Positions 23,650 through 32,616 of a stretch of 64,000 nucleotides of DNA are shown here, one piece after another (the first letter of the stretch is position 1; every line of letters starts with the position of its first letter). The DNA comes from Perlabentimonas sp046542995 (GTDB taxonomy: Bacteria > Bacteroidota > Bacteroidia > Bacteroidales > Tenuifilaceae), in the NCBI GenBank assembly GCA_046542995.1, contig JBKHAH010000001.1, positions 1 to 64,000 of the forward strand, read 5' to 3'. The position numbers were made by a program, and so were the translations under genes. Under the pieces are notes generated by a model. It made no database searches and was not told where the DNA came from. It worked only from the letters and a program-made list of their open reading frames with translations.

Positions 23650-25959
23650 CTACTTGGCTATCTGTTGAGTTGAATTATTGGCAATTAGTTGATCTCTGCC
23701 ATAAACCTTAACAGTAATTGAAGGCCCCTCCTCGTTGGTTATGGTAACGGCTTTTCCGTTCACATTTACCTTTAGCACATTCTCCCTAAACCACACCTTA
23801 AAGCTGTATGAATTCCACTGCTCGGGGATTAACGGGTTTAGCACAAGCGAATTATCCCTAACCCGCATACCTCCAAAACCTTCAACTATTGATATCCAAG
23901 TTCCTGCCATGCTGGTGATGTGTAACCCCTCCTTCACTTCGTGATTGTAATCATCCAAATCGAGACGTGAAGTTCGAAGATAAAGTTCATACGCCTTCTC
24001 AATATCCCCAATTAAAGCAGCCTGAACTGAGTGAACACAGGGTGATAATGATGACTCGTGAACCGTTCTAGCTTCGTAAAACTCAAAATTACGACGTATG
24101 GTTTCCAAATCGAATCGATCTTCCAAAAAGTACATCCCCTGAAGAACATCGGCCTGCTTAATGAAGCATGAGCGAAGAATTCGATCCCAGCTCCATTTCT
24201 GATTAATTGGTCTATGCTTTGGATCTAGATCTTTCACTAAAACTTGTTCCTTATCAAGATAGCCTTCCTGCTGAAGAATAATTCCCAACTCCTCATCAAC
24301 AGGGAAGAACATGTTTTCACGTATATCCTTCCACTTTTTGAGTTCAGCTGTCTCGTTAAAAGAAATCTTCTCAACCAGAGCCTTATACTTCTGCGGATCA
24401 GTAATCTTAACGTATTCAGCCACTTCTGCAGCGTATTCCATGCACCAGTTAGCAATATAATTGGTATACCAGTTATTGTTAACATTATTCTCGTACTCAT
24501 TGGGTCCGGTTACCCCAAGCATTACATATTTGCCCTTAACCTCAGAGAAATTAATTCTTTGTTCCCAAAAACGAGCAATAGCAATAAGTAGCTCTAATCC
24601 GAAATTAACCAAGTAGCTTTTATCGTTGGTATAACGAACGTAGTTGAATAAGGCAAATGCAATGGCACCATTTCTGTGGATCTCTTCAAAGGTAATCTCC
24701 CACTCGTTATGACACTCCTCGCCATTCATTGTTACCATGGGAAAGAGAGCAGCACCATTAGAAAATCCTAACTTCTCAGCATTCTCAATTGCTTTATCAA
24801 GTTGCTTATACCTATAAAGTAACAACTGACGAGCAACTTTTTGTCCATGCGTAATCATGTAAAAAGGCAAGCAGTATGCCTCAGTATCCCAGTAGGTTGA
24901 ACCTCCATACTTTTCTCCAGTGAAACCTTTGGGTCCAATATTTAGCCTTTCGTCTTTACCAGTATAAGTTTGACTTAGTTGAAAGATATTAAACCTTATT
25001 GCCTGCTGTGCAGCCACATCGCCCTCAATGGTGATATCGCTGTGCGCCCAAATTTCTGCCCATGCATCGGCCTGGTCTTTAAGCATGGTATCAAAACCTT
25101 TTGCTAAAGCATAATTTAGCAAATCAGCCAGAACCTTTTGGAAAGTATCCACCTGGTGATTTAAGTTAGATATTACAGCACCATACTTTATTAGAACAAC
25201 CTCATCGCCAGCATTTGCCTCAACACTAACAGATGAGCCAACGTACATATCCTTGTCAATTTCCTGCGGATTAATATTTTGACTCACATTGTTCAAGTAG
25301 AGATTGTAACGCATTGCATGGCCCACATGAAAATCGAGCTTTTTGGTTTTTGTTACAATATAAGCTTCATTTGATGATACGCTCCGCTCTACCTCATCCC
25401 AGAATTTCTCGCCATAGTTGGAGTCCTCATTGCTAACATCAGCATCGAGGTATGGCTGAAAAGTTACCTTGGCATTTGCAGTTAATGGTTTAACAGAATA
25501 TCGAATTGCACCCAATTCAGAATTTACCATGCTTATAAACCGTTTTGCCGAAACGGCTACTTTTAAACCCGAAGGCATCTCACAAATAAAGGTACGTTCA
25601 AGGTAACCTTCCTTCATGTTAAGCACACGGCGGAACTCGTCAACGTTGCATGTGTCCAAATCAAGCTCCTCTCCGTTTATTCCTACATTAATGCCTATCC
25701 AATTAGTTGAATTAATCACTTTGGCAAAATACTCGGGATAACCATTCTTCCACCAACCCACGCGGGTTTTATCGGGATAGTAAACACCAGCAATATAGCT
25801 ACCCTGTAGAGAAGATCCACTATACTTCTCCTCAAAGTTTGCTCTTTGCCCCATGGCACCATTACCAATGCTAAATATACTTTCCGATGCACGTGTATTT
25901 TCAGGTATATATCCTTCTTCAACTATGCACCATTCGTCGTGTTTTAAGTATGAATTCAT
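23650..25959 (-). CDS. GH65 maltose (or kojibiose/trehalose) phosphorylase
   Basis: The 769-residue cytoplasmic protein shows the complete GH65 layout: N-terminal beta-sandwich opening (HDEWCIVEEGYIPENTRASES), a linker and an (alpha/alpha)6 barrel with the catalytic acid E488 in GPNEYENNVNNNWYTN, matching Glu487 of Lactobacillus brevis maltose phosphorylase by position and motif, and phosphate-site residues toward SSLSPCVHS. Typical lengths are 750-770. With inorganic phosphate it converts maltose to glucose and beta-glucose-1-phosphate. Substrate among the GH65 disaccharides is inferred from the starch context. It is downstream of the MFS transporter. Beta-phosphoglucomutase, needed to use the product, is missing nearby. 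Confidence 0.93.
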   Translation of the reverse strand: MNSYLKHDEWCIVEEGYIPENTRASESIFSIGNGAMGQRANFEEKYSGSSLQGSYIAGVYYPDKTRVGWWKNGYPEYFAKVINSTNWIGINVGINGEELDLDTCNVDEFRRVLNMKEGYLERTFICEMPSGLKVAVSAKRFISMVNSELGAIRYSVKPLTANAKVTFQPYLDADVSNEDSNYGEKFWDEVERSVSSNEAYIVTKTKKLDFHVGHAMRYNLYLNNVSQNINPQEIDKDMYVGSSVSVEANAGDEVVLIKYGAVISNLNHQVDTFQKVLADLLNYALAKGFDTMLKDQADAWAEIWAHSDITIEGDVAAQQAIRFNIFQLSQTYTGKDERLNIGPKGFTGEKYGGSTYWDTEAYCLPFYMITHGQKVARQLLLYRYKQLDKAIENAEKLGFSNGAALFPMVTMNGEECHNEWEITFEEIHRNGAIAFALFNYVRYTNDKSYLVNFGLELLIAIARFWEQRINFSEVKGKYVMLGVTGPNEYENNVNNNWYTNYIANWCMEYAAEVAEYVKITDPQKYKALVEKISFNETAELKKWKDIRENMFFPVDEELGIILQQEGYLDKEQVLVKDLDPKHRPINQKWSWDRILRSCFIKQADVLQGMYFLEDRFDLETIRRNFEFYEARTVHESSLSPCVHSVQAALIGDIEKAYELYLRTSRLDLDDYNHEVKEGLHITSMAGTWISIVEGFGGMRVRDNSLVLNPLIPEQWNSYSFKVWFRENVLKVNVNGKAVTITNEEGPSITVKVYGRDQLIANNSTQQIAK

Positions 25960-25978
25960 TTTATTCTTTTTTTTTGTG

Positions 25979-26050
25979 AGCAGATAACGCAGATAAACAA
26001 ATAGCGTTAAGGTGTAACTATAAACACCAGTTTAACATGCAAAATCTGCT
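25979..26050. repeat. Weak relative of the 18299-18425 palindromic element
   Basis: AGCAGAT (25979-25985) and ATCTGCT (26044-26050) form an inverted repeat, and the hexamer GCAGAT occurs twice in tandem in the left arm, mirroring GCGGAT-GCGGAT of the other copy. It fills the gap between the transporter and GH65 genes. Confidence 0.3.
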
Positions 26051-26081
26051 TAAAATACTTTAAACATAACTTTCTTATGTT

Positions 26082-27878
26082 TTATCTTGAAACTACATCG
26101 TCCCTATCTGTTACAAAGAGCACCATGATAGCAGCAAAGATCATTGCAGCACCTCCTAATATCAAGGAGTATATTGCCTGTCCTCCAAAAACAGTAGCTA
26201 CAAAGAATCCAAGAATGCTGGCGGCTAAAATTTGAGGTATCACGATAAAAAAGTTAAATATCCCCATATAGGTTCCCATTTTATTAGAGGGTAACGCTCC
26301 GGCCAGAATTGCATAGGGCATTGACAGGATACTAGCCCAGGCCAGACCTACACCAAGCATTGATACCAGCAGCATATTCGGGTTTGAAACAAAAAACATT
26401 GATATTAAACCAATGCCTCCGGCCACAAGAGATATGGCATGAGTTATCTTTCGGCTAGTGTACTTTGCTATTACAATAAGTAGGAATGCCATTACAGCTG
26501 CAAATCCATTGTAGGTAGCAAAACAGATACCCACCCAGTTTGCTCCAACATTATACTCACTTAATATAACTTTGAACCTATCGAATAGCCCCTCGTCAAT
26601 ATTGTATTGATTTTTGTAAAGCCTCTCTTTTCCATCATCCGAAGTACCTCCTTCCCTAAGAAACAGGTTTAGCATGCGAACTGGCACGGCAACTTCTTCT
26701 TTCCCTTTATCGAATTGGCTTTGAATTTTACTAAGTTCAACATCAAACACCTCGTACCTAAAATCCGATTCAGCTGAAATCCTTTCGTTTTGCAACCTTT
26801 CCTGCTCAATCTTTAGCTGGTTTAATTCATTATCGGTGATTTTCATATCGTAAATATGACTTGTTACACCAGCAGTTGAATAAATCCACATGGCAAAAAG
26901 AGCAAACCAGCTAAAAAATTGTACTACTGCCAGTTGTGCCATAGTTTTTGGCATATTAAAAAGGTCGTTCATTACTATAATTAAACCACCGGCCGTCTTT
27001 CCTGATTGTTTAAGGAACCCAACAAGCAGCTGAATTATACCAAAAACAATAATACCACCTGTTAAAACAAATAGTTTAGGGTCTAACTTAAAGTACCAAA
27101 CGGATAATGTAAACAGAACACCAATGAGCAGCCATATATAGCTATGCTTAAAAAAATATTTTCCAGGGTGGTCATTATATACAACCAAAGACTCTTGTCC
27201 TGTTACCTGTTTTATCTCGGCCTGTTCAGCATCCTCAAATGTTTTAAGTTCATCAGGAGAGTACTCTTTCGTTCTGATTACGGTCCATAGTACAGATCCG
27301 AAAAAGGCTATTGCTCCAAGGTAAAACGACCATTTAACGGATGGTGGAATCTGCCCTTCGGGAGCAGTGTTTGCCACTCCAAGCCATTCAGTCAATATAT
27401 AAGGTAATGCCGAGGCTACTACTGCGCCTGTACCTATAAAGAAACTCTGCATTGCAAAGCCTTTCGTTCTCTGCTCACTTGGTAGCATGTCGCCAACAAA
27501 TGCCCTGAATGGCTCCATTGAAATATTTATGGATGCGTCAAGAATCCAGAGCATACCTGCTGCTACCCATAGGAAGGGTGAGTTGGGCATAACAATAAGG
27601 GCAATGGATGCTAAAATCGCTCCGATAAAGAAGAATGGTCTTCTCCTTCCCCATTTACCCCAGGTGTTATCGCTTAAATAGCCAATAATTGGCTGCACAA
27701 TAAGACCTGTAACAGGGGCGGCAATCCATAAAATTGGGATAGCCTCAATATCGGCTCCAAGGGTTTCGAAAATTCGGCTGACATTGGCATTTTGAAGGGC
27801 AAATCCAAACTGGATACCCAGGAACCCAAAACTCATGTTCCATATCTGCCAAAATGATAAACGTGGACGCTTGGTCAT
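26082..27878 (-). CDS. MFS sugar transporter (SLC45/GPH-like), likely maltose uptake
   Basis: The 598-residue inner-membrane protein has about 12 helices. WQIWNMSFGFLGIQFGFALQNANVSRIFETLG at the start and the loop RTKGFAMQSFFIGTGA are typical of the sucrose/maltose:H+ symporter group (SLC45/GPH-like) found in Bacteroidota maltose loci. It is longer than usual (450-500) because of an extra charged, coiled-coil-prone segment of about 100 residues (about 338-440, KIEQERLQNERISAES) between two helices. It precedes GH65 in the same direction and should deliver maltose to it. Its own promoter with an 80-nt leader lies upstream. Confidence 0.88.
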   Translation of the reverse strand: MTKRPRLSFWQIWNMSFGFLGIQFGFALQNANVSRIFETLGADIEAIPILWIAAPVTGLIVQPIIGYLSDNTWGKWGRRRPFFFIGAILASIALIVMPNSPFLWVAAGMLWILDASINISMEPFRAFVGDMLPSEQRTKGFAMQSFFIGTGAVVASALPYILTEWLGVANTAPEGQIPPSVKWSFYLGAIAFFGSVLWTVIRTKEYSPDELKTFEDAEQAEIKQVTGQESLVVYNDHPGKYFFKHSYIWLLIGVLFTLSVWYFKLDPKLFVLTGGIIVFGIIQLLVGFLKQSGKTAGGLIIVMNDLFNMPKTMAQLAVVQFFSWFALFAMWIYSTAGVTSHIYDMKITDNELNQLKIEQERLQNERISAESDFRYEVFDVELSKIQSQFDKGKEEVAVPVRMLNLFLREGGTSDDGKERLYKNQYNIDEGLFDRFKVILSEYNVGANWVGICFATYNGFAAVMAFLLIVIAKYTSRKITHAISLVAGGIGLISMFFVSNPNMLLVSMLGVGLAWASILSMPYAILAGALPSNKMGTYMGIFNFFIVIPQILAASILGFFVATVFGGQAIYSLILGGAAMIFAAIMVLFVTDRDDVVSR

Positions 27879-27918
27879 GACAGTATCAAGTTAATTATAA
27901 TGTTTACAATAGAAATAC

Positions 27919-27937
27919 TATTCCAGAATATGGAATA
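27919..27937. promoter_or_regulatory. Inverted repeat in the leader of the MFS-GH65 transcript
   Basis: TATTCCA (27919-27925) and TGGAATA (27931-27937) are perfect 7-bp arms with a 5-bp spacer, inside the predicted 5' leader. It could be an operator or a leader hairpin. Confidence 0.3.
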
Positions 27938-27967
27938 TTTTTGAAAGGATAGTAATTTGAAGCCAGT

Positions 27968-27995
27968 CAAATATAAGGGTAAAATTGAAAAACAA
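27968..27995 (-). promoter_or_regulatory. Promoter of the MFS-GH65 operon
   Basis: On the minus strand TTG (27993-27995), 17 nt, then TATATTTG (27968-27975) match the phylum consensus closely. Transcription would start about 80 nt before the transporter ATG. Confidence 0.65.
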
Positions 27996-28055
27996 CAAGA
28001 AAATAGTTAGAAAAAAACCTAGCAAACAACCATTTATCAATACAATTACTGATTC

Positions 28056-28063
28056 AAACGATT
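28056..28063. promoter_or_regulatory. Candidate LacI-type operator upstream of MFS-GH65
   Basis: AAACGATT matches the AAnCGnTT core typical of LacI-family sites. It lies about 60 bp upstream of the promoter and 43 bp beyond the end of the LacI-family gene. A similar core occurs before susC. Confidence 0.35.
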
Positions 28064-28098
28064 ACGAAAAGAACAACTTTTTTACGAAAAAAGTACTC

Positions 28099-29115
28099 TT
28101 ATTTTACTTTGGTAGAGTTACGAAGCATAAGTCTGGTTGGGAGAACTTCAGTTTGAACTGGGGCGCTTTTCTCACTATTTATTCTAGTAATTAGCATTTG
28201 CATGGCCCTTTCTCCCATAGTAAAACCAGGTTGAGAAACTGTTGTTAAGGTAGGTTCAATCATATCAGCAATATAATCATTTCCAAAACCAATAACTGAC
28301 ACTTCATCTGGAACCGAAATGCCATTTCTTTTAAGCGTTTTTATAACGCCTGCTGCAGTAAAATCATTCACTGTAAATATCGCATCAAATTTCAGCCCTT
28401 CATCTATAATACGCTGTGTCTCTATGAGTGCTTTTTCAAATGTATCACAGGGGACAACTAACGACTCATCAATAACAACCCCATTCTTTTTATGTGCTTC
28501 AAGGTAACCTTTTAACCTGTTTTTACTAATGGAACGACCCTTGGGACCCTCAAAGTGAACAATCCGTCTCCTGCCCTCAACAATTAAATATTCAGTTGCT
28601 TTAAAAGCACCTTCGTAATCGTTTATCAGCACCCTGTCGGAGTCGAAATCTTCAAGCATTCTATCGAAGAAAACAACTGGTATCCCTTCATCATTTAACA
28701 TTTGAAGATGCTCGGATGTTTCGGTTTCTTTTGAAACCGAGATTAGTATGCCATCTATAATGCTATTTAAGAAAGTATTGCATACCTCCACCTCCTTCTC
28801 AAAACTTTCGGCCGATTGACTAACCATAACACTGTAGCCATGCTCATTTGCAACTTTCTCTATACCACTTATTACAGATGAGAAAAAGTAGTGCACAATT
28901 TCGGGAATTACTACACCAATTACGTTACTTTTCCTGCTTTTCAAACTTAATGCAATTGGATTGGGCCTGTATTTCAGTTCAGCAGCTAATTTTTTGACCT
29001 GATCTATTGTAGGCTTGCTAATATCAGGATGATCCTTTAGTGCTCTTGATACTGTAGAGGGACTAATCCCTAATAACTTTGCAATATCCTTTATGGTTAC
29101 ATGACCTGTTTTCAT
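28099..29115 (-). CDS. LacI-family transcriptional regulator, likely of the starch/maltose genes
   Basis: The 338-residue protein has the LacI helix-turn-helix at the N-terminus (VTIKDIAKLLGISPSTVSRAL, with the hinge helix near 50-60) and a periplasmic-binding-protein-like effector domain (NVIGVVIPEIVHYFFSSVISGIE, FDAIFTVNDFTAAGVI, DEVSVIGFGND). It is divergent from susC and upstream of the maltose transporter and GH65 genes. In Bacteroides starch use is run by the membrane regulator SusR; a LacI-type regulator is the arrangement known from maltose loci of Flavobacteria-like bacteria. The effector is unknown, with maltose or a glucose derivative likely. Confidence 0.9.
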   Translation of the reverse strand: MKTGHVTIKDIAKLLGISPSTVSRALKDHPDISKPTIDQVKKLAAELKYRPNPIALSLKSRKSNVIGVVIPEIVHYFFSSVISGIEKVANEHGYSVMVSQSAESFEKEVEVCNTFLNSIIDGILISVSKETETSEHLQMLNDEGIPVVFFDRMLEDFDSDRVLINDYEGAFKATEYLIVEGRRRIVHFEGPKGRSISKNRLKGYLEAHKKNGVVIDESLVVPCDTFEKALIETQRIIDEGLKFDAIFTVNDFTAAGVIKTLKRNGISVPDEVSVIGFGNDYIADMIEPTLTTVSQPGFTMGERAMQMLITRINSEKSAPVQTEVLPTRLMLRNSTKVK

Positions 29116-29320
29116 CTATATAGAATTTTAAATTATCAAAACCCAATTTTATACAATATTTGTTTTAAATCTGACTGAGTGAAAAACAAACTAATATTAT
29201 ATAAACGAAAATAATCAATGCAAATGACTAAGGTTTTTTACACTACCAAAGGTAATTAATATATAGCAATTGAACAAGCATTTTTCAACATTGTTACATT
29301 TACGCAGCAAGATGTTAAAC

Positions 29321-29328
29321 GAACGTTC
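29321..29328. promoter_or_regulatory. Candidate operator palindrome upstream of susC
   Basis: GAACGTTC is a perfect 8-bp palindrome with a central CG, as in LacI-family operators, 26 bp before the 12-bp repeats. Confidence 0.3.
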
Positions 29329-29346
29329 AAGCGAGCTTTTACTTAC

Positions 29347-29382
29347 AATCGATTGCACATTCGATTGTGGCATCGATTGCGT
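29347..29382. repeat. Three 12-bp tandem repeats containing TCGATTG, candidate regulator array
   Basis: TCGATTG starts at 29349, 29361 and 29373, exactly 12 bp apart. The first copy sits in the perfect palindrome CAATCGATTG (AAnCGnTT core). The exact spacing, a little over one helical turn, suggests a cooperative binding array about 125 bp before the susC ATG. Confidence 0.5.
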
Positions 29383-29505
29383 TGAAATATAATGATTTAA
29401 TAATGATTGTATATTGATTTATGGTTAAAAAAGTGTTAAATTGTGATTGTTTTTGAAGGGATAAAGAAGCCATAAATCTTTTTATTAAACCAACTTTCAA
29501 TAATT

Positions 29506-32500
29506 ATGAAACAGGGTTACACTATTATTAGATTGCAGGTGCTGTACTTGTTATTATTTTTCAGCACCGGAGCACTCGCGCAGCAGCTAGATATCACTGG
29601 CAAAGTAACTGATTCGGGTGATGGATCCCCTTTGCCAGGTGTTTCAATATTTATAAAGGGAACAACTGATGGAACTGTAACAGATGGGACGGGAGACTTT
29701 TCTTTAAGCGTTCCAACTAACTCCATTCTTGTTTTCTCATACATAGGATACGAAACACAAGAAATTATGATTGAGGAAAGCAAGACAACCGTAAATATTC
29801 AACTATCTGAAAGTTCAGAAACATTAGAAGAAGTGGTTGTTGTTGGATATGGAGTACAAAAGAAGAGAGATGTTACAGGAGCAATTGCCAAAGTAGAAAC
29901 GAAAGAATTAATGTCAGTCCCAACACCCTCTTTTGAGAGTGCATTACAAGGACAAGCAAGCGGAGTACAAGTTGTTACAAGCTCTGGCTTAGCAGGCTCA
30001 GGATCTGTAATTCGCATACGTGGTGTTGGTTCAATTAGCGCAGGTGGCGATCCTCTTTACGTTGTTGATGGTGTTCCAATAACTCAGGATTATTTCCTTA
30101 GAGGGAACAGTGGTGCCATGAACAACAACCCACTGGCAACAATTAATCCCAACGATATTGAGTCGGTAGAAATTCTTAAAGATGCCGGATCAGCAGGTAT
30201 CTATGGATCACGTGGTGCCAATGGAGTTGTTTTGATTACAACAAAAAAAGGAAAGTCCAAAAAACCAAGCATAAACTTCTCTATGCGAACAGGTATGGCA
30301 AAACCGGCCTACGTTCCGGAATTTGTGTCAAGGGACGAGTATTTGCAACTACGACAAGAAGCATGGGAGAACGACGGAGGAACCGGTGCAGTTTGGCTGC
30401 CAAACTTTACCACATCTGACAGCCCTCCCGAAGCACGAGCAGAAGCCTTTCAGCAAGCTCAAACGGTTAACACAGACTGGTGGGATCTGGTAACTCAAAC
30501 TGGTTTCAAGCAAGAATATAACCTTTCATTAGGTCAATCAGGGGAATGGCTCAACGCATATTTTGGCGGTACCTATAGTAATAGCGAATCGTACCTTAAG
30601 AACAACCGCTACGAACGTGCCAGCGCCAGATTAAACCTTGATACTGACTTCTCCGAAATTATTAAATTGACCCTATCATCAACATATAACTATGGTATTA
30701 ATCACCGTGTTGGTGCTGCCTGGGAAGGAGGAACAGGCGCTGCCATGTCAACAGCGCTTCCCTTCTATCCGGTTTACGAGGAGGATGGATCCTTTTTTAA
30801 CTACAACTCCTCGGCTAACGGAGGAAACCCGGTTATGAAACAAGAATTAATGAAGTGGCGGAACTACGAGAATCGCACAATTAATAATTTAACCATGAGC
30901 GTAACCCCATTTGAGAACTTCTCAGTTACTGCAAGCGGTGGTTATGATTATATGGATTTTGCAGAGCATCGTTACGAGCCTCAAGAGTTTATAAACTCTG
31001 ACCACAGCGGAATAGCTAAAATGTGGCCACGGTATGTTCATAACTTGACTGGTAATGTAGTTGCTAATTACGACTTAAATATAAACGACTCCAATAGGTT
31101 AACTTTAATGGCTGGCACAGAGGTTCAAAAATCAACAACCTACTCAAGATACTATGAGGCCGAAGACGTGCTTGGTCCATACTGGGACGATCTACCTTAT
31201 GAAGAAGAGAACGATGGTTTTCAGGAGACAATTACGAAGGATACTCCACAGGAATGGTCGTTCGTTAGCTTCTTCTCGAGGGTACACTACGTGCTTAAAG
31301 AAAAGTACGTTTTTCAAGTATTAGCCCGTACCGATGCTTCTTCTCGCTTTGGTCCAAATTACAGGTATGGTTTCTTCCCTGCCGTTTCTGGAGCTTGGCG
31401 AATTTCCGAAGAGGACTTTCTTAAAGATAATAATATACTAAGCACTTTAAGATTAAGGGCTAGTTATGGTATAACAGGTAATGCTAACTTTGCGAATTAT
31501 GCTTGGTTTGGAACCTATTCGGGTATTGAAAGTAATGAATACTACAACAATAACCCCATTATTTATCCAACAAACCTTGAAAATCCGAACTTAAGATGGG
31601 AAACCCTTAATAACTTTGATGTGGGCCTTGAGTTCGGTCTTTTTAGCAATAGGATTACTGGAGAAATTGCTTTCTACAATAAAATCACCAAGGATGTTAT
31701 AATTAACAGGTCAAATTCCCCTTCCATAGGTTTTGACTCATACTGGGACAATGTGGGTGAAGTACTAAACCGCGGTCTTGAATTTAACCTACGTTCTAAC
31801 AACCTTGTGGGAGAGTTTAAATGGACTACCAACCTTAATGTTGCCAGAAACCATAACGAGGTATTGAGTATTGGTGACCTTTCGCCCGATGCTGTTGGTG
31901 GAGGAACAAACGACACTAGAATTGTTGTAGGTAAACCTGTTGGTTCAAACTATCTGGTTCGCTTCTCTAGGGTTGACCCCGAAGACGGTCTTCCAATCTG
32001 GTTAGACAAGGAAGGTTACGAAACCAAGCAATTCTCTCTTGATAATAGGGTTGTAGTTGGTTCAGTTATACCCGATGCTGTTGGTGGTATTACAAATAAT
32101 TTTGAATACAAAGGTTTCGATCTAAACTTTATGTTTGTATTTACCATTGGCGGTAATATTTATGATAACTCAGGTAAACGTCAACTAGGGGTTGTTACCG
32201 ACTGGATTTTGAAAGACGAGATAGGTGACAGGTGGCAACAGCCTGGCGATGACGCATCCTACCCTAAGTTAACGCTTAATCCTTCAAACTACCCTGGTCT
32301 TCCAGGAGAATGGCAATACAACTCTACCATGTTCCTATACGACGCTTCTTACCTTCGGTTAAGAAACCTGTCGTTAGGATATAATCTACCTCAGTCATTA
32401 GCCCAAAGGATTATGGCTAAAAATGCCAGAGTTTACATCTCAGCCAGCAATCTATTAACATGGTCTCGCTTCCATGGAGATCCAGAAATTGCTCGTGATT

Positions 32501-32598
32501 TTGAGAATGTTGCAGATAGAAATATGAGTTCAAATATTACATATTTAACGCCTCCACAGGAGCAAACTTTTACTTTTGGACTTGATCTCAGTTTTTAA
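29506..32598 (+). CDS. SusC-like TonB-dependent outer-membrane transporter
   Basis: The 1030-residue protein has a signal peptide (cut near ALAQ, residue 26), a carboxypeptidase-regulatory-like domain (about 29-105, ITGKVTDSGDGSPLPGVS), a TonB box region (EEVVVVGYG, about 108-116), a plug domain (about 118-245, PLYVVDGVPI, GSRGANGVVLITTKKG) and a 22-strand barrel ending in the aromatic LDLSF motif. It imports malto-oligosaccharides with energy from TonB, with SusD as lid. It is the first gene of an operon running to the amylase. The match to starch is from the GH13 genes around it. Confidence 0.96.
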   Translation: MKQGYTIIRLQVLYLLLFFSTGALAQQLDITGKVTDSGDGSPLPGVSIFIKGTTDGTVTDGTGDFSLSVPTNSILVFSYIGYETQEIMIEESKTTVNIQLSESSETLEEVVVVGYGVQKKRDVTGAIAKVETKELMSVPTPSFESALQGQASGVQVVTSSGLAGSGSVIRIRGVGSISAGGDPLYVVDGVPITQDYFLRGNSGAMNNNPLATINPNDIESVEILKDAGSAGIYGSRGANGVVLITTKKGKSKKPSINFSMRTGMAKPAYVPEFVSRDEYLQLRQEAWENDGGTGAVWLPNFTTSDSPPEARAEAFQQAQTVNTDWWDLVTQTGFKQEYNLSLGQSGEWLNAYFGGTYSNSESYLKNNRYERASARLNLDTDFSEIIKLTLSSTYNYGINHRVGAAWEGGTGAAMSTALPFYPVYEEDGSFFNYNSSANGGNPVMKQELMKWRNYENRTINNLTMSVTPFENFSVTASGGYDYMDFAEHRYEPQEFINSDHSGIAKMWPRYVHNLTGNVVANYDLNINDSNRLTLMAGTEVQKSTTYSRYYEAEDVLGPYWDDLPYEEENDGFQETITKDTPQEWSFVSFFSRVHYVLKEKYVFQVLARTDASSRFGPNYRYGFFPAVSGAWRISEEDFLKDNNILSTLRLRASYGITGNANFANYAWFGTYSGIESNEYYNNNPIIYPTNLENPNLRWETLNNFDVGLEFGLFSNRITGEIAFYNKITKDVIINRSNSPSIGFDSYWDNVGEVLNRGLEFNLRSNNLVGEFKWTTNLNVARNHNEVLSIGDLSPDAVGGGTNDTRIVVGKPVGSNYLVRFSRVDPEDGLPIWLDKEGYETKQFSLDNRVVVGSVIPDAVGGITNNFEYKGFDLNFMFVFTIGGNIYDNSGKRQLGVVTDWILKDEIGDRWQQPGDDASYPKLTLNPSNYPGLPGEWQYNSTMFLYDASYLRLRNLSLGYNLPQSLAQRIMAKNARVYISASNLLTWSRFHGDPEIARDFENVADRNMSSNITYLTPPQEQTFTFGLDLSF

Positions 32599-32616
32599 CA
32601 TCTAAATAAAGCAACA

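Larger units (their letters stand above)
29116..29505. other. 390-bp divergent regulatory region between lacI-type gene and susC
   Basis: The region is AT-rich and holds the operator-like sites listed separately (29321-29328 and 29347-29382). I did not find a TAnnTTTG element for susC; the stretch 29383-29505 has several TGATTG/TTGATT runs, so the susC promoter may be activator-dependent or diverged. Confidence 0.7.

Noticed and set aside
27985..28194. 69-codon plus-strand ORF between the LacI-type and MFS genes
   Set aside because: It overlaps the regulator's 3' end and the MFS promoter, and the composition is that of AT-rich intergenic sequence.
29347..29382. Possible CRISPR-like array
   Set aside because: Units are 12 bp without spacers; it is a short tandem or operator repeat.
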